NCBI GenBank assembly: GCA_016700055.1
Contig: CP064997.1
Location: 1,426,001 to 1,490,000 of the forward strand
From: Actinomycetota bacterium
Lineage (GTDB): Bacteria; Actinomycetota; Acidimicrobiia; Acidimicrobiales; Ilumatobacteraceae
Reading direction: 5' to 3'
DNA length: 64,000 bases
The notes under the pieces were generated by a model that saw only the letters and a list, made by a program, of their open reading frames with translations, was not told where the DNA came from and did no database searches. The position numbers were made by a program, and so were the translations under genes. Numbering within the stretch: position 1 is the stretch's first letter; each line of letters starts with the position of its first letter. Below are positions 51,962 through 60,822 of this stretch, piece after piece.

Positions 51962-52606
51962 TCAGGGCGCGAGGCGCTCGATTTGCCACACGACCCGCTC
52001 GCCGTCGAGCGTGCGCGTGTAACGGAACCGGTCGTGCAGCCGGCTCGGGCGTCCCTGCCAGAACTCGTACGACAGCGGCTCCAGTCGCCACCCACCCCAA
52101 TGCGCAGGGCGCGGCACGTCTCCGATGAAGCGTTGCTCGGCCTCGACGACGAGGCGCTCGAGCTCGGCCCGATCGGCGATCGGGCTGCTCTGCGGAGATG
52201 CCCACGCGCCGATCTGGCTTCCTCTCGGCCGACTGGCGAAGTAGACGTCGCTCTCGGTGGCGTCCACCGCCGACACCGCGCCGCGCACCCGCACCTGGCG
52301 GTGCAATTCCAGCCAGGCGAACACCGCCGCCGCCGACGGCGCGGCCGCGAGCTGGGTGGCCTTCGTGCTCGTGTAGTTGGAGAAGAACGTGATCCCGCGC
52401 GCGTCGACGTCACGCACGAGCAGCATCCTCGCGTCGGGCACGCCGTCGAGGCCGACCGTGGCCAGCGTCATCGCGTTGGGCTCGATCGCCCCGGCCTCCA
52501 CCGCCTCGTCGTACCAGCGGTGCCACTGCACCACCGGGTCGTCGGCGAGATCGTCGCGATCGATGCCCGGGGTCTCGTATTGCACCCGCCTGTCGCGAAG
52601 GTTCAT
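51962..52606 (-). CDS. pdxH: pyridoxamine 5'-phosphate oxidase
   Basis: 214-aa FMN enzyme that oxidises PNP/PMP to pyridoxal 5'-phosphate. Family segments are present in order: NAMTLATVGLDGVPDARMLL, FFSNYTSTKATQL, SRPRGSQIGAWAS and the C-terminal FWQGRPSRLHDRFRY then WQIERLAP. ATGA overlap with serS. Confidence 0.94.
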   Translation of the reverse strand: MNLRDRRVQYETPGIDRDDLADDPVVQWHRWYDEAVEAGAIEPNAMTLATVGLDGVPDARMLLVRDVDARGITFFSNYTSTKATQLAAAPSAAAVFAWLELHRQVRVRGAVSAVDATESDVYFASRPRGSQIGAWASPQSSPIADRAELERLVVEAEQRFIGDVPRPAHWGGWRLEPLSYEFWQGRPSRLHDRFRYTRTLDGERVVWQIERLAP

Positions 52607-53913
52607 CGCCTCTCCTCTCGGCCGGCTGCACCGATGCGCTCCACGCCGCGCATGTAGGGCCGCAGCGCCTCGGGTACGAGGACCGTGCCGTCGGGCTGGT
52701 GGTAGTTCTCGAGGATGGCCGCCCAGACCCGCGGCACCGCGAGCGCAGACCCGTTCAGAGTGTGGGCCACCTCGGTGCCCTTCTGCCCGGGGCGGCGCAG
52801 GCGGATGTCGGCACGGCGCGCCTGGTAGTCGCCGAACCAGCTGATCGAGCTGACCTCTAGCCACTGGTCGCAACCCGGTGCGTACACCTCGATGTCGAAG
52901 CTGCGGTGGTGGCTCTGGCCCATGTCTCCGGTGCAGATCTCGACCACCCGGTACGGCAACCCGAGCGCGCCGATCGTGCCCTCTGCACGCGCGACGAGCT
53001 CGTCGAGCAGCTGTGGCGCCTGCTCCGCGCTCGCGACCGACAGGATCTCCACCTTGTCGAACTCGTGGGTGCGCAGCATGCCGCGCGTGTCACGTCCGGC
53101 CGAGCCCGCCTCGCGGCGGTAGCACGGGGTGTAGGCCATCACCCTCACCGGCAGCGCGTCGGCATCGAGCACCTCGCCCGCGTACAGCGACGTGAGCGGC
53201 ACCTCGGCGGTGGGGATCAGCCACAGATCGTCACGCTCCACGGCGAAGGCGTCGTCGGCGAACTTCGGCAGGTGGCCGGTCGCGGTGAGCGTGGCGCTGG
53301 TGACGAGGGTCGGCGGACGGATCTCCTCGAACGCGTCGGCGTTGCGGTCGAGCGCGAGTTGGCAGAGCGCCCTCACCATCGCGGCCCCCGCGCCCCGTTG
53401 CATCGCGAACATCGACCCGGCGATCTTCACCGCCCGCTCGTTGTCGAGGATGCCCAGCCGGGTGCCGATCTCCCAGTGCGGCACCCGCTGGTGCGCGGCG
53501 AACTCGTCGGGCAGCCCGACCGGGCCCTTCACCACCGGGTTGTCGGCGTCGGTGAGGCCGTCGGGCGCGCTCGGGTGCGGCAGGTTGGGAATGCGCAGCA
53601 GCAGCTCGCGCAGCTTCGCCTGCACGAGATCGAACTCGGCTGCCATCACCCGTTCGTCCTCGCCGAGAACCCGGCTGCGGGCCTGGGATTGCTCCGCGCC
53701 CGCGGTGTCGCCCTGCCGGCGGAGCTGAGCGACCTCGCGGGAGAGCTCGTTGATCTGCGACCGTACGTCGTCGCGGCGCCCGGTGATCTCGCGGATCTCG
53801 GCGTCGAGCGCGATCGCCTTCTCCAGCTGGTCGAGCATCTCCGGATCGGCGCGCCGGGCGAGAGCGGCTCGTACGGCATCTGGATCGGAGCGGAGCAGGC
53901 GAACGTCGATCAC
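52603..53913 (-). CDS. serS: serine-tRNA ligase
   Basis: 436-aa class II synthetase. The N-terminal coiled-coil arm that grips the long variable arm of tRNA-Ser/Sec spans about residues 25-105; motif 2 is CYRREAGSAGRDTRGMLRTHEF and motif 3 LNGSALAVPR. It would also charge the tRNA-Sec at 35845-35937, the first step in selenocysteine synthesis. Divergent from the ABC exporter. Confidence 0.96.
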   Translation of the reverse strand: MIDVRLLRSDPDAVRAALARRADPEMLDQLEKAIALDAEIREITGRRDDVRSQINELSREVAQLRRQGDTAGAEQSQARSRVLGEDERVMAAEFDLVQAKLRELLLRIPNLPHPSAPDGLTDADNPVVKGPVGLPDEFAAHQRVPHWEIGTRLGILDNERAVKIAGSMFAMQRGAGAAMVRALCQLALDRNADAFEEIRPPTLVTSATLTATGHLPKFADDAFAVERDDLWLIPTAEVPLTSLYAGEVLDADALPVRVMAYTPCYRREAGSAGRDTRGMLRTHEFDKVEILSVASAEQAPQLLDELVARAEGTIGALGLPYRVVEICTGDMGQSHHRSFDIEVYAPGCDQWLEVSSISWFGDYQARRADIRLRRPGQKGTEVAHTLNGSALAVPRVWAAILENYHQPDGTVLVPEALRPYMRGVERIGAAGREERR

Positions 53914-53972
53914 AGGTGGGCGAGGTTACCGGCCCGGGCTGTTCGCGGACCCGGCCGTTAGTGTCGGGCGCC

Positions 53973-54890
53973 GTGAGCGCAGTGGTCGTGGAGAACCTCA
54001 CCGTGCGCTACGGAGAGCTGCTGGCCGTCGATGCCGTCAGCTTCGCGGCCGAGCCCGGCCAGGTGACGACCGTGCTCGGGCGCAACGGCGCCGGCAAGAC
54101 GAGCACGATCGAGGTGTGCGAGGGCTTTCGCCGCGCGGCAACTGGAACGGTGCGGGTGCTCGGGCTTGACCCCGGCCGCGAACAGCGCAAGCTCAGCGAG
54201 CGCATGGGGGTGATGCTCCAAGAAGGCGGCGTGTACCCGAGTGCTCGTGTGGCCGACACCGTGGCGCTCTACTGCCAGCTCTACCAGCGTGGCGCCGACC
54301 CCGACGCTCTCGTCGAGCTGGTCGGGCTGTCGTCACGCAGGAGCTCCTCGTGGCGCAGGCTGTCGGGCGGCGAGCGCCAGCGGCTGTCGCTCGCCCTCGC
54401 GCTCGCCTGCCGACCGCAGGTGGCCTTTCTCGACGAGCCGACGAGCGGGGTCGACGTCGAAGGCCGAGCAGCGATCCGCGAGATCCTGCGCGGACTCGCC
54501 GGCGAAGGTTGCGCCGTCGTGCTCGCCACCCACGAGCTGGACGAAGCCGAGCGGGTGTCGGACCGCGTGCTCGTGTTCGAGGCCGGCCGCATCGTGGCCG
54601 ACGGCACGCTCGACGAGCTGCGCGGCACTCGCCGTGAGGTGCGGGTGCGCACCGCCCAGCCGATCGACGCGGCCGCCCTCAGCGCCTCGGTCGGTGCCGC
54701 AGTCCACCAGGTCGCGCCGAACGAGTACGCGATCGAAGGCGGCGGAAGCGAAGGCGCGGCGACACTCGTCGCCGGTGTCACCGCCTGGCTCGACGCCAAC
54801 GGCGCCGAGGTGATCGAGCTCCGCGCGGGGTCGGCGCGGCTAGAGGACGTGTTCCGCGGTCTCGTCGGTGGCGGGTCGGACAACCCGTGA
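53973..54890 (+). CDS. ABC transporter ATP-binding protein (exporter type)
   Basis: 305-aa ATPase of the DrrA/CcmA-like group. Walker A GRNGAGKTS, signature RLSGGERQRL, Walker B VAFLDEPTSG and the His switch ATHELDEAE are intact; a ~70-residue C-terminal domain typical of DrrA proteins follows. GTG 53973 gives the usual short lead. GTGA overlap with its permease. In many actinobacteria such a pair sits beside the cytochrome oxidase and haem A genes; substrate unknown. Confidence 0.9.
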   Translation: MSAVVVENLTVRYGELLAVDAVSFAAEPGQVTTVLGRNGAGKTSTIEVCEGFRRAATGTVRVLGLDPGREQRKLSERMGVMLQEGGVYPSARVADTVALYCQLYQRGADPDALVELVGLSSRRSSSWRRLSGGERQRLSLALALACRPQVAFLDEPTSGVDVEGRAAIREILRGLAGEGCAVVLATHELDEAERVSDRVLVFEAGRIVADGTLDELRGTRREVRVRTAQPIDAAALSASVGAAVHQVAPNEYAIEGGGSEGAATLVAGVTAWLDANGAEVIELRAGSARLEDVFRGLVGGGSDNP

Positions 54891-55612
54891 CGCCGTTTCT
54901 CGCCCAGCTCCGGGCCGAGCTGAGGCTCGTCGCGCGCAACCCCGAGCAGTTGCTCCTGACCCTCGGCATCCCCGTGCTGTTGCTCGTGTTCTTCAGCCTG
55001 GTCGCCGTGCTGCCGACAGGCTCCGGCCCTGCGGTCGACTTCCTCGCGCCGGGGATCGTCGCGCTCGCGGTGATGAGTACGGCGATGGTGAGCCTCGGCA
55101 TCGGCACCGGCTTCGAGCGTGGCTACGCGGTGCTGAAGCGTCTCGGTGCCACCCCGCTCGGTCGTGGCAGGTGGCTCGCCGCGAAGATCGGTGCCATCGT
55201 GGTGGTGGAGCTGGTGCAGCTCGCGGTGCTGGTGCCGGTTGCGTTCGCGCTCGGCTGGGACCCGAGCGCGCCGCGCTGGCTGCTCGCGATCGCGTCGGTG
55301 GTCGCCGGCACGACGGCGTTCGCCGGCCTCGGGCTGCTGCTGGCCGGGAGGCTGCGCGCCGAGGTCAACCTCGCCGTGCAGAACGCGTTGTTCGTCGTGC
55401 TGTTGCTGCTCGGCGGGATGGTGATCCCGTTCGACGAGCTGCCCGGCCCGATCGCTGCCGTCGCCCGGGTGCTGCCTTCGGGTGCCCTCGCCGACCTGCT
55501 CCGCGAGGCGCTCGCCGCGGCCGGCGACAAGCCCAGCCTTTCGGCAGCAGTGCTCGCGGCCTGGTCCGTCGCCACCCCGCTTGCAGCTGCACGCTGGTTC
55601 CGCTGGTCGTGA
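54887..55612 (+). CDS. ABC transporter permease (ABC-2 type)
   Basis: 241-aa membrane protein with six hydrophobic segments in the ABC-2 layout. It opens with AQLRAELRLVARNPEQLLLTLGIPV, and LKRLGATPLGRGRWLAAK is the conserved cytosolic loop. FPFxxLP-type segment VIPFDELPGPIAAVARVLPSG precedes the last helices. Pairs with the ATPase upstream. Confidence 0.88.
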   Translation: MTPFLAQLRAELRLVARNPEQLLLTLGIPVLLLVFFSLVAVLPTGSGPAVDFLAPGIVALAVMSTAMVSLGIGTGFERGYAVLKRLGATPLGRGRWLAAKIGAIVVVELVQLAVLVPVAFALGWDPSAPRWLLAIASVVAGTTAFAGLGLLLAGRLRAEVNLAVQNALFVVLLLLGGMVIPFDELPGPIAAVARVLPSGALADLLREALAAAGDKPSLSAAVLAAWSVATPLAAARWFRWS

Positions 55613-55649
55613 CCCGGGCTCTACCGGCTGCGCGCGTACGCAGTCGGGG

Positions 55650-56504
55650 TCAGGCGGAGTGTTCGAGCTCGCGGGTGGGTTCGCGGCGCAGGGAGTGGGC
55701 GTTCTCCTCGCGGAACGGGCGCCCGAAGCGACGCACGAACAACACCACGATGATCGTCCAGAGGAAGATCGAGCCGCCTGCTTTCATGATCGCCCCGGCG
55801 AGCTGCTGGTCGTCGGTGATGCTCAGCCCCCACACCCTCACCGGCTGGTCGTACTCGCTGTAGACCGCACCCTCTGCGAACGTGAGCCACGCCGCCGGGA
55901 TGATCGCCACCACGCTGTTCGCGAACAGATAGACCATCTTCGCCATCGGCCCGATGTGCGCCTCGGGAAGCGGCCCGCACACCGGCATCCACATCGCCAA
56001 CGCGGTCATCACCAGCAGGACGTGCACCATGTAGTGGAGCGGGCCGTTGGACACCGATGTGTTCACCACCCCGGGGACGTGGCTGACCATCACGCCCACG
56101 TTGAACAGCACCGCGGCGACGATCGGGCGGGAGAGCGTCATCACCGCTCGATACACGCGGCCCTCGCCGATCAGGAGCCGGGCGAACCACTCGGGTGTGG
56201 CGAGCAGGACGAGAGGTGGCATGAAGTACGTGAGCGCCATGTGCTGCACCATGTGCACCGAGTACAGGTACTCCTCGGCGACGTCGTGCACCGGCCAGTC
56301 CGAGGCCAACCAGAGCGTCAAGATGCCGGCCGCGAACGCGAGCTTCTGACGCCCGGTGACGACCGTGGCGCCCGGGCCGACGACTCGCGGGCCGAGCACC
56401 TTCACGACGTACACGTAGGCGAGCACCAAGAAGATCGTGAGCAGCCACACCTCGACGTGGGCCTGGAAGCGCCACGGATCGGGATACGGCACGGCGGCCA
56501 GCAT
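55650..56504 (-). CDS. ctaG: cytochrome c oxidase assembly protein CtaG
   Basis: 284-aa membrane protein of the caa3_CtaG family, needed for maturation of aa3-type oxidases. About seven hydrophobic segments; SVHMVQHMALTYFMPPLVLLATP is the family signature, with conserved His, and NGPLHYMVHVLL another His-rich helix. It ends the oxidase operon, 13 bases after ctaF. Confidence 0.9.
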   Translation of the reverse strand: MLAAVPYPDPWRFQAHVEVWLLTIFLVLAYVYVVKVLGPRVVGPGATVVTGRQKLAFAAGILTLWLASDWPVHDVAEEYLYSVHMVQHMALTYFMPPLVLLATPEWFARLLIGEGRVYRAVMTLSRPIVAAVLFNVGVMVSHVPGVVNTSVSNGPLHYMVHVLLVMTALAMWMPVCGPLPEAHIGPMAKMVYLFANSVVAIIPAAWLTFAEGAVYSEYDQPVRVWGLSITDDQQLAGAIMKAGGSIFLWTIIVVLFVRRFGRPFREENAHSLRREPTRELEHSA

Positions 56505-56517
56505 GGGTCCTCCGTGA

Positions 56518-56862
56518 TCAGGTGCCGAGGAAGAACTCGAATGTGGCGAGCGTGCCCACGTACACGCCGAGGGCGAGGAACAGCCCGCCGTAGAACATGA
56601 AGCTGAAGATCTTGTTGTCGAACCTCAGGTGCATGAAGAAGGAGACGACGATCACGAACTTCGCGGCCATCAGCACCAGCAGCACCGGCAAGAACGCGGC
56701 GCCGAAGTCGAGGTAGTACGTGGAGACCTCGATCGCGGTGAGCACGGCGAGGATGATCGCGATCACCAGGTACTGCTTGTCGGTCGCGCCGTGCGTGTGG
56801 CCTTCGTCATCGACTGTGGCGTAGCCGATGGAGGGCGCAACGGTGTCGGTCGTAGTGCTCAT
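56518..56862 (-). CDS. ctaF: cytochrome c oxidase subunit IV-type protein
   Basis: 114-aa protein with three membrane helices in the COX4_pro layout: KQYLVIAIILAVLTAIEVSTYYL, LLVLMAAKFVIVVSFFMHLRFD and FYGGLFLALGVYVGTLATF. KFxxVVxFFMHLRFD is the family signature. ATG 56862, 11 bases after ctaE. Confidence 0.9.
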   Translation of the reverse strand: MSTTTDTVAPSIGYATVDDEGHTHGATDKQYLVIAIILAVLTAIEVSTYYLDFGAAFLPVLLVLMAAKFVIVVSFFMHLRFDNKIFSFMFYGGLFLALGVYVGTLATFEFFLGT

Positions 56863-56873
56863 GGCGGTCACCT

Positions 56874-57509
56874 CTAGGCCGGGATCAGGTAGACGAGGGT
56901 GAAGATGACGATCCACACGATGTCGACGAAGTGCCAGTAGAGCCCGATCAGTTCGACCGTCTCGGCCTTGTCGCCGTGGATCCGGTTGCGCCGGATCATC
57001 CCGACGAGCGACATCAACATGATGATGCCCACCGTCACGTGGGCCCCGTGGAAGCCGGTGAGCGTGAAGAAGCTGGAGCCGAAGAGGCTGGTCGTGAAGC
57101 CGAGGCCCTCGCGGTAGAAAGCGGTGAACTCGTACACCTGGCCACCGACGAACGTCGCGCCGAGCAACGCCGTGACCGTCAGCCACAACGTGGTGCGCTG
57201 GTCGTCATGCCGACTTGCCGACGACACCGCGAGCACCATCGTGAGCGAGCTCATCAGCAGCACGAACGAGCTGACCGAGGTGAACGGGATGTCGAAGATC
57301 TGGTTCGGCTGGGGCCCGTCGGCGGTACGGCCGCGGTACAGCATGTACGTGGAGATCAGCCCGCCGAAGAGCAGGCACTCCGAGCCGAGGAAGAGCCACA
57401 TCGCGAGCTTGTTGTTGGACAGCCCGGTCGAGGTCTCCGGGTGGGCGCCGTGGCTGTGGGCCTCGGCGTGGCCGGTGTCGGCGGCGTGGGCGACAGCGAC
57501 GTCAGACAA
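56874..57509 (-). CDS. ctaE: cytochrome c oxidase subunit III
   Basis: 211-aa subunit III with five helices. KLAMWLFLGSECLLFGGL near residue 35 carries the conserved Glu, and TGFHGAHVTVGIIML and LYWHFVDIVWIVIF are the C-terminal signatures. TTG 57509 is selected because AAGGAGGT lies eight bases upstream; a longer GTG form starting at 57536 would place the ribosome site inside the gene. Its 5' end overlaps the ctaD stop by eight bases. Confidence 0.93.
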   Translation of the reverse strand: MSDVAVAHAADTGHAEAHSHGAHPETSTGLSNNKLAMWLFLGSECLLFGGLISTYMLYRGRTADGPQPNQIFDIPFTSVSSFVLLMSSLTMVLAVSSASRHDDQRTTLWLTVTALLGATFVGGQVYEFTAFYREGLGFTTSLFGSSFFTLTGFHGAHVTVGIIMLMSLVGMIRRNRIHGDKAETVELIGLYWHFVDIVWIVIFTLVYLIPA

Positions 57510-59502
57510 GGGGCGCGACCTCCTTGGTCGGGCCACCGTCGCCGGTGGTCGGGTCGTAGTCGGAGTCGTCGGCGACGGAGGGCTCGAGTGCCCAGCCGAA
57601 GCTGGCCAGCAGCACGATCGCCGCTCCGACGAAGCCGATGATGCGGTTGAAGATGAGGCCGTAGCCGATCACCGGCAGCCCGGAGGCGAGCAGGATCGGC
57701 CAGTACGAGCGTGACGGCAGGTGGATGTGCTCGTCCGGGTGGGACCTCAACTCGGCGAGCACCTCCTCGGCCTCGGCCACCTTGCGGATCTCGCCGGTGC
57801 GCTCGTCCTCTTCGTACTTGCGGTGGAAGAACTCGTCGAGGTGGTGCACCGTCGGGATCGCGTCGAAGTTGTGCTCCTGGGGCGGGCTCGTCGTCAGCCA
57901 CTCCAGGGTGCGGGCATCCCACGGGTCGAGCGGCGCCTTGCCCACCTTGGAGGAGCTGTGCGTGTAGATGACGTTGATCACGAACATCAGCACGCCGACG
58001 CCGATGATCAGGGCACCGATCGTCGCAATGAGGTTCCAGAAGCCGAGGTTGAAGAACCCCTCACCGGAGCGCTCCTCGGTCCACACGTACATGCGCCGGG
58101 GCTGGCCCTGAAGGCCCATGATGTGCATCGGCCCGAAGGTCAGGTTGAGACCGATCGTCATCAGCCAGAAGTTCCACTTGCCGAGGCCCTCGTTCAGCAT
58201 CTTGCCGAAGATCTTCGGCCACCAGTAGTAGAAGCCGGCGAACAGACCGAGCACGGCACCGCCGAACAGCACGTAGTGGAAGTGGGCGACGATGTAGTAG
58301 GTGTCGGTCTGCTGGGTGTCGCTCGGGGAGACGGCGTGAGTCACCCCGGACAGGCCGCCGATGGTGAACTGGACGACGAGCCCGACGGCGAACAGCATCG
58401 CCGTCGAGAACACGAGCTTGCCGCCCCACATCGTCATCACCCAGTTGACGATCTTCACCCCGGTCGGCACCGCGATCGCCATCGTCGCCAAAGAGAACAC
58501 CGTCACGGAGACCGGCCCGAGGCCAGAGGCGAACATGTGGTGCGCCCAGACGCCGAAGCCGACGAAGCCGATCGCCGCTCCGGACATGGCCACGATCGGG
58601 TAGCCGAAGAGCGGCTTCTTCGAGAACACGGGGATCACTTCGGAGACGATCCCGAAGCTCGGCAGGATGAGGATGTACACCTCGGGGTGGCCGAAGATCC
58701 AGAACAGGTGCTGCCACAGCAGCGGGTCGGCTCCGGCGGCGACGTCGAAGAACGTCGCGTCGAACTCACGCTGGAAGCTGAGCAGCACGAACGCGACGGT
58801 GATCACCGGCATCGCGAACAGCAGCAGGAACTGCACGACCAGCACCATCCAGGTGAAGATCGGCATGCGCATCATCTTCATCCCCGGCGCACGCATGTTG
58901 AGCACGGTGACGATCAGGTTGATCGAGCTGGTCAGCGAACCGATGCCGATGATCAGCAGGCCGAGCACCCAGAAGTCGATGCCGTTGGTCGGTGAGTAGA
59001 GGGTGCTCGAGTTGGGCGCATACATGAACCAACCGCCGTCTGCGGCGCCGCCGAGGAACCACGAGCTGTTCAAGAACAGCCCGCCGAACAGCACCAGCCA
59101 GAACCCGAGGGCGTTCATGCGCGGGAAGGCCACGTCGCGAGCGCCGATCTGCAGCGGCACGATGTAGTTCGCGAGGGCCGTGGTCATCGGCATCACGAAC
59201 AGGAACACCATCGTGGTGGCGTGCATGGTGAACATCTGGTTGTAGACGTCGGCAGACAGCACGGTGCCGTCGGGCCCGGCGAGCTGCAGGCGGATGAGCA
59301 GTGCCTCGAGCCCTCCGAGGAGGAAGAAGGCGAAGGCGAGGACGCCGTACATGATGCCGAGCTTCTTGTGGTCGACGGTGACCACCCAGTCGCGCCAACC
59401 GGTGGCCGCAACGGGACGCTTCAGCACGCCGAGCGCCTGGCTGGGCGACACGACGGCGACACCTGCGCCGGCGGCGGACTCTGGACGTTCGATGATGGCC
59501 AT
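57502..59502 (-). CDS. ctaD: cytochrome c oxidase subunit I (aa3/caa3 type)
   Basis: 666-aa catalytic subunit with haem a, haem a3 and CuB. All six His ligands are present: MFTMHATT (haem a), GHPEVY and AHHMF (CuB, with the cross-linked Tyr), and AHFHYV (haem a3 and a). The Glu in HPEVY marks a type A1 oxidase; TGVKIVNW carries the K-channel Lys. After the 12-helix core comes a soluble part and two more helices (SYWPILLASGLPVIGYGLIF), an extension seen in some high-GC Gram-positive enzymes. It lies 13 bases after ctaC. Confidence 0.96.
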   Translation of the reverse strand: MAIIERPESAAGAGVAVVSPSQALGVLKRPVAATGWRDWVVTVDHKKLGIMYGVLAFAFFLLGGLEALLIRLQLAGPDGTVLSADVYNQMFTMHATTMVFLFVMPMTTALANYIVPLQIGARDVAFPRMNALGFWLVLFGGLFLNSSWFLGGAADGGWFMYAPNSSTLYSPTNGIDFWVLGLLIIGIGSLTSSINLIVTVLNMRAPGMKMMRMPIFTWMVLVVQFLLLFAMPVITVAFVLLSFQREFDATFFDVAAGADPLLWQHLFWIFGHPEVYILILPSFGIVSEVIPVFSKKPLFGYPIVAMSGAAIGFVGFGVWAHHMFASGLGPVSVTVFSLATMAIAVPTGVKIVNWVMTMWGGKLVFSTAMLFAVGLVVQFTIGGLSGVTHAVSPSDTQQTDTYYIVAHFHYVLFGGAVLGLFAGFYYWWPKIFGKMLNEGLGKWNFWLMTIGLNLTFGPMHIMGLQGQPRRMYVWTEERSGEGFFNLGFWNLIATIGALIIGVGVLMFVINVIYTHSSSKVGKAPLDPWDARTLEWLTTSPPQEHNFDAIPTVHHLDEFFHRKYEEDERTGEIRKVAEAEEVLAELRSHPDEHIHLPSRSYWPILLASGLPVIGYGLIFNRIIGFVGAAIVLLASFGWALEPSVADDSDYDPTTGDGGPTKEVAPLV
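57518..57525 (-). promoter_or_regulatory. ribosome binding site fixing the TTG start of ctaE
   Basis: AAGGAGGT on the minus strand, inside the last codons of ctaD, eight bases before TTG 57509. Confidence 0.7.
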
Positions 59503-59515
59503 CAGAGCTCTCCGG

Positions 59516-60787
59516 TCACTTCAGCTCGAGCAGGTAGGCGACGAGGTCGTCGATCTGGTCCTCACCGAGGGCGAGGTACGGCATGCCGCGGACCCGGCCG
59601 CCGGTGTCCTCCGCGTCGGCGGGGTCGGCGTACATCGGCTTCATCGCCGGTGCGTTGCGGATCCAGGCGCGCAGGTCACGCTCGTTCAGGCACTCGGTGG
59701 TGACGCCTTCGAGGTAGCGCTTGCCGAACTCGTCCGGCGTGGCTTCCCATACGTCGGCCCGACATGCCTCGGTGAGCAGGTCGAACGATGCGCCGGCGAA
59801 CGTGTTGCGGCTCATCAGGTGGGTGAGGTTCGGCGCAGCCCCCGCGACCACCTGGGTCTCGGGGGTGGAGATGATCGCGTCACCGGCCTCGTTCGTCGCA
59901 CCGTTGACCTGGTGGCAGCGTGAGCACTGCTGCTCGAAGGTGTCCTGGCCACGCAGCTGGGCCTCGGTCGCCCCACCCTCGACGGTGAGTCGTTCGACGT
60001 TGCGCTGCTGGTTCGCGATCCAGGTGTCGAAGTCGGCGCGGGTGAGCACGACGGCCTCCATCCGCATGTTGGCGTGCGACAGCCCGCAGAACTCCGTGCA
60101 CTGACCCGCGTATATCCCCGGAGTGCTGCCTTCCATCCGCAGCGTGTGCACCCGACCGGGGACCGCGTCCTTCTTGCCGTTCAGCTTCGGGATCCAGTAT
60201 GAGTGGATCACGTCGCGGCTGGTGATCCGCAGCAGCACGTTGGTGTCCTCGGGGATGATCAGCTGACCGGAGGTGACGATCGGCGCCTCGATCCCGAAGT
60301 CGCCCTGGGCCGGGTAGTCGTACTCCCACCACCACTGCTGGCCGGTGACGTTGATGACCATCTCGGTGTCGTCGATCTTCGCCAGGTCCCAGATGACGCT
60401 CACCGTCGGCACGCCGACGCCGATCAGGATCATCACCGGCAAGATGGTCAGCACCACCTCGAGCGCCGGCTTGCCGTGGGTCTGCTCGGGCACCGCCTGC
60501 CCGCGGTCGCGGAAGCGGAACACCACCCAGCCGACGACGGCGAAGACGATCAAGCCCACCACGCCGGCCACGTAGAACACGGGCCGCTGCAGATCGTCGA
60601 TCTTCTGGGCGTTCGGGCCCGCGGCCTGCCAGGTGTCCTGGGGAGCGTCGTTGGCACAGCCAAAGAGGGCCAGCGCGCCGGCGGGGGCAAGCGCCGCAGC
60701 GGCCAGGCGACGGCGACGGCTGGGCGCCTCGCGGGCATCGGCCGCGCCGCGCTCTCGGTGGTTCACTTGCTGCACGGTAGTCATCAT
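59516..60787 (-). CDS. ctaC: cytochrome c oxidase subunit II fused to cytochrome c (caa3 type)
   Basis: 423 aa. Lipobox-like ALFGC near residue 46, two membrane helices, then the CuA cupredoxin with CTEFCGLSHANM, which supplies both Cys, the His and the Met; the other His is in SRDVIHSYWIP. From about residue 285 a class I cytochrome c domain follows with the haem site CSRCH and an axial Met in the C-terminal part (PAMKPMY or VRGMPYL). A ~50-residue insertion in the cytochrome domain holds two extra Cys. Electrons enter through this haem. ATG 60787 or 60784. Confidence 0.94.
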   Translation of the reverse strand: MMTTVQQVNHRERGAADAREAPSRRRRLAAAALAPAGALALFGCANDAPQDTWQAAGPNAQKIDDLQRPVFYVAGVVGLIVFAVVGWVVFRFRDRGQAVPEQTHGKPALEVVLTILPVMILIGVGVPTVSVIWDLAKIDDTEMVINVTGQQWWWEYDYPAQGDFGIEAPIVTSGQLIIPEDTNVLLRITSRDVIHSYWIPKLNGKKDAVPGRVHTLRMEGSTPGIYAGQCTEFCGLSHANMRMEAVVLTRADFDTWIANQQRNVERLTVEGGATEAQLRGQDTFEQQCSRCHQVNGATNEAGDAIISTPETQVVAGAAPNLTHLMSRNTFAGASFDLLTEACRADVWEATPDEFGKRYLEGVTTECLNERDLRAWIRNAPAMKPMYADPADAEDTGGRVRGMPYLALGEDQIDDLVAYLLELK

Positions 60788-60822
60788 CTCTTCAGCGGTC
60801 GATCCTCGGCAGGGGTTGGGGC

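Noticed and set aside
57721..58995. Long plus-strand open frame (about 424 codons, His- and Asp-rich) opposite ctaD
   Set aside because: It is the antisense shadow of a highly conserved gene in GC-rich DNA; composition is unnatural and no ribosome binding site precedes it.
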